The position numbers and the translations under genes are program-made. Positions 1-7,900 of a DNA stretch of 64,000 nt are shown one piece after another; position 1 is the stretch's first letter, and each line of letters starts with the position of its first letter. The notes under the pieces are model-generated. The model saw nothing but the letters and a program-made list of their open reading frames with translations. It did no database searches and was not told the DNA's origin. The stretch is from Legionella_C dresdenensis (GTDB lineage: Bacteria > Pseudomonadota > Gammaproteobacteria > Legionellales > Legionellaceae). The DNA is taken from NCBI RefSeq assembly GCF_042649825.1, contig NZ_JBHSAB010000001.1, forward strand, positions 434,001 through 498,000, read 5' to 3'.

Positions 1-1
1 A

Positions 2-1603
2 TTGGTCATTGGCAACGGCCTGGCGGCCTTGCATTACTGTTTGCAGTTACTGCAGATACAGCCGGCTTTAAATATTGCCCTGCTCAGCAAAGCCGAAGTC
101 AGTGAATGCAACAGCCGCTATGCTCAGGGCGGTATCGCCGCAGCCGTTACGGAAGAAGATTCAACCGACTCTCATATCCGTGATACCCTGGAGGCTGGAG
201 ATGGACTGTGTTATCTACCGTCGGTAGAGCTCATTATCCATAAGGCGCCGCAAGCGATACAGGAGTTACTGGATTATTCCATCCAGTTTACCAAAAACAG
301 TACCGGCCAATACGCTCTGGCTCAGGAAGGAGGCCATTCGCACCGCCGTATTTTCAATACTGGCGATCAAACCGGCCTGACCGTGACCCAGGCTTTACTG
401 GCTGCTGCAAAAGCACACCCGAAAATTCATTTTTTTGAACATCATATCGCAGTTAACCTGATCACTCATTACAGCCCGCACCGGACTGATGAACAAGGCG
501 AAGTACTGGGCGCTTACGTGCTGGATTGCCAGCAGAACCTGATTCATACCTTTATCGCGCGCTGCGTAATCCTGGCAACCGGCGGTGCTGGAAAAACCTA
601 TCGTTATACTACCAATCCCATGGTTGCAACCGGTGATGGCGTTGCCATGGCTTATCGTGCCGGCGCACGGGTCGGCAATATGGAATTTTATCAATTTCAC
701 CCTACCCTGCTGCATCATCACAGCCTGAATAATTTCCTTATCTCCGAAGCCGTCAGAGGTGAAGGCGCAATTTTGAAAAATGCTGAAACCGGCGAACGGT
801 TTATGAAACGCTATGCTCCGGATCAAATGGAGTTGGCGACCCGTGATGTGGTAGCACGGGCAATATTCAGTGAAATTGAGCAAGGCCAGAAAGGGTTCGT
901 CTACCTTGATATCACCCATCAACCGCGAGTCTTTTTACAAAAACGCTTTCCGCAGATTTTCAGTACGCTGATTTCGATTGGCATCGATATGAGCCAGGAT
1001 ATGATTCCCGTTGTTCCTGCTGCACACTATCAATGCGGCGGTGTTTTAACGGATGTCTATGGCCGTACTGATTTAAAAAGACTGTATGCTATTGGGGAAG
1101 TAGCCTTTACCGGCTTACACGGAGCTAACCGTCTGGCAAGCAATTCCCTGCTGGAAGCGATCGTGATGGCTGGCAATGCGGCGCGATGCTCGCAGCAGGA
1201 TTTACTCTCTCCGCTAAAACACGCCGATGATGTGGCAAACTGGAGCTCACCTGGCGAGATCAACGCCCGGCGTGCAAGCCAGATTAATGCCCACTGGCGC
1301 GGCCTGCGCGGCGAAATGACATCGTATGCCGGCATAGTACGGACTGAAGCGGGTCTGCAGGATCTGCTACAATTAATCAAGATCCGCAAAAAAATCATTG
1401 AGGAATATTACTGGAAACACTGTATTACTCGCGATTTTATTGAATTACGGAATATAATATTAAATGCCGAACTTATTGTCCGGGCAGCGCTTGCACGAAG
1501 GGAATCACGCGGCGGCCATTATCGTGAAGATTATCCGCACAAAGATGCTTGTGCTGAGGAAAGCATTGCACGGTTAATCTCACCTCAGAGTACATTTATT
1601 TAA
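2..1603 (+). CDS. nadB: L-aspartate oxidase (5' end outside window)
   Basis: FAD enzyme that oxidises L-aspartate to iminoaspartate, the first step of de novo NAD synthesis; NadA (next gene) uses the product. The visible protein starts inside the dinucleotide-binding fold (VIGNGLAALH), so roughly ten N-terminal residues and the start codon lie upstream of the window; the TTG at base 2 is only the first in-frame codon. Family marks are YAQGGIAAA near residue 40, GGHSHRRIF near 110, ATGGAGKTYRYTTNP near 200, the RDVVARAI stretch and VPAAHYQCGG near 345, followed by the C-terminal helical domain. No internal disruption is seen. It is separated from nadA by 11 bases and the nadA ribosome site overlaps its stop, so the two are one operon. 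Succinate dehydrogenase flavoprotein is the main paralogue, but the NadB C-terminus and the nadA neighbour decide it. Confidence 0.96.
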   Translation: MVIGNGLAALHYCLQLLQIQPALNIALLSKAEVSECNSRYAQGGIAAAVTEEDSTDSHIRDTLEAGDGLCYLPSVELIIHKAPQAIQELLDYSIQFTKNSTGQYALAQEGGHSHRRIFNTGDQTGLTVTQALLAAAKAHPKIHFFEHHIAVNLITHYSPHRTDEQGEVLGAYVLDCQQNLIHTFIARCVILATGGAGKTYRYTTNPMVATGDGVAMAYRAGARVGNMEFYQFHPTLLHHHSLNNFLISEAVRGEGAILKNAETGERFMKRYAPDQMELATRDVVARAIFSEIEQGQKGFVYLDITHQPRVFLQKRFPQIFSTLISIGIDMSQDMIPVVPAAHYQCGGVLTDVYGRTDLKRLYAIGEVAFTGLHGANRLASNSLLEAIVMAGNAARCSQQDLLSPLKHADDVANWSSPGEINARRASQINAHWRGLRGEMTSYAGIVRTEAGLQDLLQLIKIRKKIIEEYYWKHCITRDFIELRNIILNAELIVRAALARRESRGGHYREDYPHKDACAEESIARLISPQSTFI

Positions 1604-1614
1604 GAGGCAATCCC

Positions 1615-2952
1615 ATGTTTAGCACACCCGGTATTTATCAGCCAGAAAAAACGCTTATGACCATTACCAATGACATGAGCATATGCCAAAGTGATTACCC
1701 GCTCGACTGGTATCAGGAAGAATTTATTCCCTATGCTGAAGAATACCAGGCGTTGCCCGATCGCAAGCTTACTACGGTGCTGGCCTGGATGAAGCCCTAT
1801 ATGGAAAAAGCGCAGGCTCATTTTGGCAATCAATTATTATTGCTGGCCCATTATTATATGGGTGGCGATATAGTCCGGCTGGTTGAGCAATTTGGCGGTC
1901 AGATTGGCGACTCCTATCAACTGGCGTTAATGGCTGCCAATAATCCGCAAAAATCAGTAATTATTGAATCCGCTGTGCATTTTATGGCTGAATCAATCAG
2001 CATCCTGGCGAATGAACACCAGCATGTTTATATTACCAACCCCAAATCTGGTTGCACGATGGAAATGCTCGCCAAGGATTTTATGGTTGAACCAGCGTTC
2101 CTTGATTTAAATGAACGTTACGGCAGCGAAAATATTTTGCCGGTGTGCTATATGAATACATCCGGCCGGGTCAAGGCAATGACCGGTGCGCAAGGCGGAG
2201 CAGTTTGCACCAGCTCAAATGTCAAAAAGATATTTCAGTGGGCGCGGCAGCAAAATAAAAAAATATTATTTATCCCTGACCAGCATATGGGAGAAAATGT
2301 CGCTTACTGGTTAGGTATTAAAAACCTCGCTTACTGGCCAGGCGGAACAGCCGGTGCGCAATACTCGTTAGCTGATCAGGATCAGAAAACACTCAAACGT
2401 TTTGACGAAGCTGACTTGATATTGTTTGCCAGCCAATGCGCGGTACACACGCATTACCAGCCAGAAATGTGCGAATACTGGCACAGCCAGGGCTACGCTA
2501 CCGTAGTTCATCCGGAATGCCGTAACACGGTGATTAAAGTAGCCCAACATGCTGGCTCTACCGCATTTATCTGGGACTATGTAGTCAATGATCGTGCAGG
2601 CACTAAACGGTATGCCATCGGCACTGAAAATCACATGGTTGAAAATGTTAAACAACATTGCAAAAATCTGGGAATTGATGTCGTCAATCTGGCCGAAGCG
2701 CCAAAGAAAGCGGACGAAAAAGGCATGGGCTGCGGCTGCGCTACCATGTCCCGCAATGATCCGCCCCACCTGGTCGCTCTGGTTGATTTATTACGCCAGG
2801 GTAAAACAATGCCGTTTAACGAAGTAAAAGCCGGTGACGTCGTCAATGAATTTTCCGGCCTTCGCCAGCGTCTGCAAGTACAGGACCAACAATGGGTCAT
2901 TGATAACGCTAAAAAAGCCCTGCAAAAAATGATAGAAATCACCGAATCCTAA
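1615..2952 (+). CDS. nadA: quinolinate synthase
   Basis: 4Fe-4S enzyme condensing iminoaspartate with dihydroxyacetone phosphate to quinolinate. Recognised by LLLLAHYYMGGDIVRL, the GDSYQLA stretch, NPKSGCTMEML (Cys147), SQCAVHTHYQPEMC (Cys275) and MGCGCATM (Cys373/375), which provide the three cluster cysteines. At 445 residues it is longer than the about 350-residue E. coli type and belongs to the longer variants with an extended N-terminus and inserts. The start at 1615 follows AAGAGG at 1602-1607; a second in-frame ATG lies at 1657, so the first 14 residues are not certain. Co-transcribed with nadB. A palindromic repeat follows the stop and may end transcription. Confidence 0.95.
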   Translation: MFSTPGIYQPEKTLMTITNDMSICQSDYPLDWYQEEFIPYAEEYQALPDRKLTTVLAWMKPYMEKAQAHFGNQLLLLAHYYMGGDIVRLVEQFGGQIGDSYQLALMAANNPQKSVIIESAVHFMAESISILANEHQHVYITNPKSGCTMEMLAKDFMVEPAFLDLNERYGSENILPVCYMNTSGRVKAMTGAQGGAVCTSSNVKKIFQWARQQNKKILFIPDQHMGENVAYWLGIKNLAYWPGGTAGAQYSLADQDQKTLKRFDEADLILFASQCAVHTHYQPEMCEYWHSQGYATVVHPECRNTVIKVAQHAGSTAFIWDYVVNDRAGTKRYAIGTENHMVENVKQHCKNLGIDVVNLAEAPKKADEKGMGCGCATMSRNDPPHLVALVDLLRQGKTMPFNEVKAGDVVNEFSGLRQRLQVQDQQWVIDNAKKALQKMIEITES

Positions 2953-2977
2953 GCAGATTATTCGCTACTCAACGTAG

Positions 2978-2997
2978 GTTGGGCTGTAAAGCCCAAC
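2978..2997. repeat. short intergenic palindrome (GTTGGGC type)
   Basis: Perfect hairpin GTTGGGCTGTAAAGCCCAAC between nadA and the converging small gene. Close copies with the same stem and a variable loop occur at 15538-15557 and 42495-42514, and inside the larger palindrome at 50866-51141, so this is a dispersed family. It could act as a bidirectional terminator, though no clear U-tract follows. Confidence 0.75.
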
Positions 2998-3005
2998 ACT
3001 GATTT

Positions 3006-3383
3006 TCAGCTTGCAGCGGCGCTAAACCAGCAGTCGGTCAGTGATTGCGTACACACAAACCCGCCAAAAGTATCAATCCAATTGTAATCCATAGGCGAAG
3101 GACGTTTTACCAATACTGGCCACCAAATCGAATAATCACCTACAGAAATCCGGTAAGTACAGACAACTCCGCGTGCTATCCGGCCGATAACCATAATATT
3201 GGCACGCACAAACTGAGTACCCGCCTCCCCTTGCGGTCTGTTCGCCGAAAACGGATCAAGCTGCCAGGGCGGGGGAATTTCTCCCCAGCGTAATGAGCTA
3301 TTCTCTGGATCAGGACAGGTTGATGCCTGCAGCAGCGTCGTTGCTGCCAAAAGAACTGCTCCGACAAAATTTTTAAAAGTCAT
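3006..3383 (-). CDS. small secreted protein, DUF3757-like
   Basis: A 125-residue protein with a typical signal peptide (Lys at 4, hydrophobic core to about residue 20, cleavage probably after LLQAS). The mature part has four cysteines and aromatic-rich segments (SSLRWGEIPPPW, YSIWWPVLVK, YNWIDTFGGFVC). This pattern resembles the small periplasmic or secreted DUF3757 proteins known from Legionella and Coxiella; that match is from memory of the family, and its function is unknown. It converges on nadA and appears monocistronic. The N-terminal half is conserved-looking and the C-terminus ends soon after the last cysteine, so it seems complete. Confidence 0.7.
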   Translation of the reverse strand: MTFKNFVGAVLLAATTLLQASTCPDPENSSLRWGEIPPPWQLDPFSANRPQGEAGTQFVRANIMVIGRIARGVVCTYRISVGDYSIWWPVLVKRPSPMDYNWIDTFGGFVCTQSLTDCWFSAAAS

Positions 3384-3464
3384 AATTTATCCACAGTAAA
3401 ACCTTCTGACAATCATTATTTAAAAACCTGCACCTCATTGCAAATATTTTTTTTCCAATACACA

Positions 3465-3492
3465 TTGCACATCAGCATTTCTTTGTTATAAT
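3465..3492 (+). promoter_or_regulatory. sigma-70 promoter of tRNA-Leu
   Basis: TTGCAC (3465-3470) and a perfect TATAAT (3487-3492) separated by 16 bases, with the tRNA starting 12 bases after the -10. The spacing predicts initiation at or just before the mature 5' end. Confidence 0.8.
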
Positions 3493-3503
3493 CGCTGGGC
3501 AGT

Positions 3504-3590
3504 GCCGGGGTGGCGGAATTGGTAGACGCGCCGGATTCAAAATCCGGTTGTGGTGACACAGTGTGGGTTCGAGTCCCACCCTCGGTACCA
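3504..3590 (+). tRNA. tRNA-Leu (CAA anticodon)
   Basis: Folds as a class II tRNA: acceptor GCCGGGG pairs with CCTCGGT, the anticodon stem CCGGA/TCCGG encloses loop TTCAAAA (anticodon CAA, reading TTG), a variable arm follows, then GGTTCGAGTCC for the T-loop. The CCA end is encoded at 3588-3590. The length of 87 bases fits tRNA-Leu. Confidence 0.97.
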
Positions 3591-3945
3591 TTTAAACATT
3601 TCAAAACAGTTTTTATGGTTCATAAAAAGCACGTAACTTCTTAATTCTCCTTATAATAACACTGATTTCTTCTTTTCATCTATTTTGCGAAAGAAAACAC
3701 AAACAATGACATTAGGGAATCACCCTGGTTGAAGCGAGACTATTACTAAATCTCAGCGTGAGCCACTAATTGATAATAAATTTATTTAAAGAGGCATCTG
3801 CAAAAAATAATGTAAAAATTTAGGGTGCATTTGCAATACACTCCTATAATTATTTACACATAGTGCTTGATTTTTTGTTACCCATAAGTACAATAAGGGC
3901 TCACTAACAATACCTAAAATGGATTTTATCAACTAGGATGATGTT
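3591..3945. other. AT-rich gap with a truncated gene 3' end
   Basis: No intact gene. From about 3720 a reading frame with one stop (at 3767) runs into LFKEASAKNNVKI followed by TAG, almost identical to the last residues of the protein ending at 13921. This is a leftover 3' end of a related gene at the left edge of the NRPS island. The last 100 bases are very AT-rich and should hold the promoter of the diiron oxygenase gene, but I cannot pick out a convincing -35/-10 pair. Confidence 0.6.
3780..3825 (+). repeat. 46-bp direct repeat, left copy
   Basis: Matches 13878-13923 at 45 of 46 positions (difference at 3794), including five bases past the stop codon. The two copies are about 10.1 kb apart and bracket the whole NRPS island. 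The sequence is the 3' end of a coding region ending SAKNNVKI. Confidence 0.9.
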
Positions 3946-4896
3946 ATGAGCCAAAGAGTACAATCCTACCAATCCAATCAGCCCCAATGGGAAAGAACAG
4001 CATCTGTTCGCTCAAAGCCTAGGCGATTATTAACAGATGAAGAAAACCCAGGGTTTTATTTTCCCCCCGAGCAACAAATGTTATGTGTTCATCCGCTGGT
4101 TGAAAAGATGGGTACGGAAGTGAAGGAAACAATTTTAATCCATTCCCTTTACAAGTATCTCAATGATATTGCTAACATTGAAAAAGACATCATTAATCAA
4201 ACAGCTTATAAAATTACTCAAAATGATTATTTTATCGATTTACCAAGAGACATAAGACATGATGCGCTGTCAGTAATCATCGATGAGAGCTATCACGCCT
4301 ATGTCGCACTAGACTTTTTGCAACAGGTAGAGGTAAAAACCTCGATATTAGCTCTTGATTTGCCAAAAGATACGGCACTATCTTATGCAATAAAAAGCAT
4401 AAAAGCTGAGCTACCAAAGCAATATATCGAAAATTTTGAATTAATAGCTACCTGTATCGCAGAACATGCGCTTACAAATGACCTAATTGCTGTATCAAAG
4501 TCACAAAACATTTCGCGAACATTTTTCTACATTATGAAAGATCATGCACAAGACGAGGGCAGACATGCTCGCTATTTTGAATATTTGCTAGCTATTTTTT
4601 GGGAAGCTTTGCCAATCGAGCAAAAAGAAATCATAGGTTCATTCCTACCCAAATTAATCCATCAGTATTTTAATCCTGCAATTCAAAAAACTTACGATGA
4701 ACAAATCCTGAAATCTCTAAATATATCACCCGAAAAAATTCAAATCATCTTAAGCGATACGCATGACGGATGGTCTGATCACCTAATCAATCAAGAGAAT
4801 ATCATTGCCAAACAAATGATCAATCTTTTAAAGCGCACTAAGGTTATAGAGACGCAATCTGTTAAACAAGCTTTTGAGTCATTTTTGTTGGTTTAA
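3946..4896 (+). CDS. AurF-like diiron N-oxygenase
   Basis: A 316-residue helical protein resembling the AurF/p-aminobenzoate N-oxygenase group of diiron enzymes, which oxidise amines to hydroxylamines or nitro groups; relatives act beside NRPSs in fragin and Pseudomonas pvf/ham-type pathways. The probable iron ligands are visible: ESYH (Glu114, His117), Glu173 in AEHAL, His200, and DEGRH (Glu204, His207), that is two ExxH motifs plus an extra Glu. The N-terminal FYFPPEQQMLCVHP also fits the family. The start ATG follows AGGATG at 7 bases. The NRPS gene starts 66 bases downstream on the same strand, so the enzyme probably oxidises a precursor amino acid or the peptidyl product. Family assignment is fairly secure; the substrate is unknown. 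Confidence 0.8.
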   Translation: MSQRVQSYQSNQPQWERTASVRSKPRRLLTDEENPGFYFPPEQQMLCVHPLVEKMGTEVKETILIHSLYKYLNDIANIEKDIINQTAYKITQNDYFIDLPRDIRHDALSVIIDESYHAYVALDFLQQVEVKTSILALDLPKDTALSYAIKSIKAELPKQYIENFELIATCIAEHALTNDLIAVSKSQNISRTFFYIMKDHAQDEGRHARYFEYLLAIFWEALPIEQKEIIGSFLPKLIHQYFNPAIQKTYDEQILKSLNISPEKIQIILSDTHDGWSDHLINQENIIAKQMINLLKRTKVIETQSVKQAFESFLLV

Positions 4897-4962
4897 AGAA
4901 TCTTTTTACCTATTGAGAGGCAAAAAAATTCTTTAAACACTCTATTGTTGTAAGGATGTTCA

Positions 4963-7900
4963 ATGCAAAATTTCAATATCTCAATCCAAACAAACGACCC
5001 TAAATTTATTCCTATCCTATTTAATGTTAATGCTTTAGGTCATAGAGTCACCATTTGCACCCAATCAGAAGAAATTATTAATTTTTGTAGCAATGAACTT
5101 ATCGATTTTGTAAATAAAACAAATAGTGAACCTTATGATATTATCATCGCAAGCACAGCCTCAAAAGATCTTTTTAATCAAAACACATATGTAATTACCC
5201 CTTCGCTAAGTGCAGGGGATTTTGACTCCCCCATAGTGCCTGGCGCTTGCGTGTACTGGACTCTCTATAAACCCGATAATGAGGCACAAACATTTGGACA
5301 TTACATTGCAAAGGAAATATGTGAGACCGATGAGATAATTCATTCACTGCAAGAGTCAATGATTGAGCTGATTGTTAACTGGTCCAGAAATGAATCGCTC
5401 CCCCCTTTACAACAATGTACTGCTGTTACAGATATTAAAACTACATATACTTTTGAGCTTAATGCCAATTTGCATGACGCATTAACAACATTAATGCATC
5501 GTTATTTTGATACTGATACATGTTTAATGCGCGCAAAGCACGCACTGAACTGGGCTCATTTAGATGGTACTTACGATGTTAAAAAACCTGCCAGTAAGGA
5601 CTTTGAAGAGCCTAACTTATTTATTATCCATGCAAATACAAACACGATAACAGAAAAAATTGAAAAGCCAGATGCTCTACTATTTTTAAAGATAACTGCT
5701 TCAGGACCGGAATTCAACTTATATTCAAACGATATACGGTTCAAGAATCTACTTGAACACATGGCAGCCATTATTAATACTAACGACCCAACTATTGACA
5801 TTTTATCCACTGATGAGCAACAAAAGATTCGAAGTTTTAATCGTCCAAAAGTAGATTTACCCCAAATCTCCATCATAGAACAATTTGAAAGAATAAGGTT
5901 ACAATTTCCTGACCAAATCGCTATCGTATTCAAAGACGAACAATGGACTTATAAAGAGCTTGATAATTTATCAGATCGGATCTCATTTTACTTAAACTCG
6001 TTAAAATTATCCATTGATAGTCCTCTGCTTATCGCCATGGATCGCCACCCGCTTACGATTGCAACCATCTTGGGTGTTCTGAAGGCGAACTGCTGCTACG
6101 TACCAATCGACCCATCTTATCCTGCTGAGCGAGTAGTCGCTATGGCCAGAGATACCAATGCATTATATTGCTTAAGTACCACATCAGATATAAACCATTT
6201 CAAGATTGATAAAACGCAAGCAAAAATCATTTATATCGATGAAATCCTTGTAGCAAAATATGCATACCAACTTAATACAAAGCAAACATATCCCAAAGCA
6301 TCAGATTTAGCATACATTATCTACACATCTGGCAGCACTGGCACCCCTAAAGGCGTAATGATTGAGCATAGAAACGTTATTAACCTGGTTTTTGCTGAAA
6401 CAGAAGTATGCCAGATATCAGTTTCTAGCCGAATTCTAAATATCGCTTCATTAGGTTTTGACGCTGCTGGCTGGGATATTTATGGTGCATTGCTTAATGG
6501 GGGAACCTTATATATAGCCCCCAAAGAAATCCATACTTCGCCCGATGAATTACACCAATTCATTAAAAATGAACAGATTTCACTCGCAACATTGACGCCA
6601 GCAGTATTGGCATTGATGCCTCGTGAGGCTATTGACTCACTGAAGACTTTAGTAGTTATGGGAGATGTTTGCCCTCGTGATGTCATGGAATTTTGGGGCA
6701 GTTCTGTTCGACTTTTTAATGGTTATGGACCTACAGAGGCAACCATTGGTGCCACCATGTCCGAATTTAAACCCGATAAAAATTCGACCTGTATTGGTAA
6801 ACCCATGTTGAATTATGAAGCTTATGTGCTTGATGAACATTTAAACATGCAACCCTTGGGTATTAAAGGCGAGCTTTACATTGCAGGTTATGGCCTGTCT
6901 CGCGGATATTTTAACAATCCAGAACTCACTAGAGAGCGCTTTATATATCATAAATTTAAAGGCGATTTAGCCCCTACCCGATTATATAAAACGGGGGATT
7001 TAGCATGTTGGAATAATAATGGATCATTAGAATTTATTGGTAGAAAGGATTATCAAGTCAAAATAAGAGGGATTCGACTTGAGCTTGGAGAAGTAGAAAT
7101 TGTCTTGGAGAAAAAACCGGAAGTACAACAAGCGCTAGTGATAACTGGTGGTGAGGATGGAAATAAACACCTTATTGCTTACGTTACCCTACATGATAAT
7201 ATGCAAACTACAAAAAGACATCTGCTGGATTATTTAAAACATTATTTTCATCCCTCCGTACTTCCCCAATCGATCATGATCCTGGATGCATTTCCAATTA
7301 ATGCTAATGGCAAGATAGATCGTAAAAACCTGCCTACCCCGATCTACGATGTATTTGAGAGACAAGAAGTTGAAGAGCCAAGCACTTTTCAAGAGAAAGC
7401 AATTTTAGCGATTATCCAATCGCTTCTGCAGAAACGCGCCATTTCAATTAAACAAAATATATTTGAAATAGGCGTGCACTCTCTAATTGCCGCCCAAATT
7501 GCCGCACGTATTAATGAGCAATTCAAAATAAAATGTTCAACGCGCGATGTCTTTGAGAAACCAACAGTTTATGATCTGGCCTTAATGGTTCGATCTCGCT
7601 CAAAGACCGATGATGAATGGACCATCCCTATAGTTTATAAACGAAAAGGTCCCTTAACCCCTTCACAGAAAAGATTATGGTTTTTGCATGAACTAAACCC
7701 TGCCAATACAAGCTATAATCTACCCTTTGCCATTGAATTAAATGGTCCACTTCAAATTGATTTATTCAATCAAGCATTTGATACGATGGTTCAAAAACAT
7801 GAATCGTTTCGATTGATATTTAATCAAGAACATGGGATACCCTATCAAGAAGCACTTGCTCATTTTTCTTATGAAATCCCAATAATTTTAGTCAATTCTA

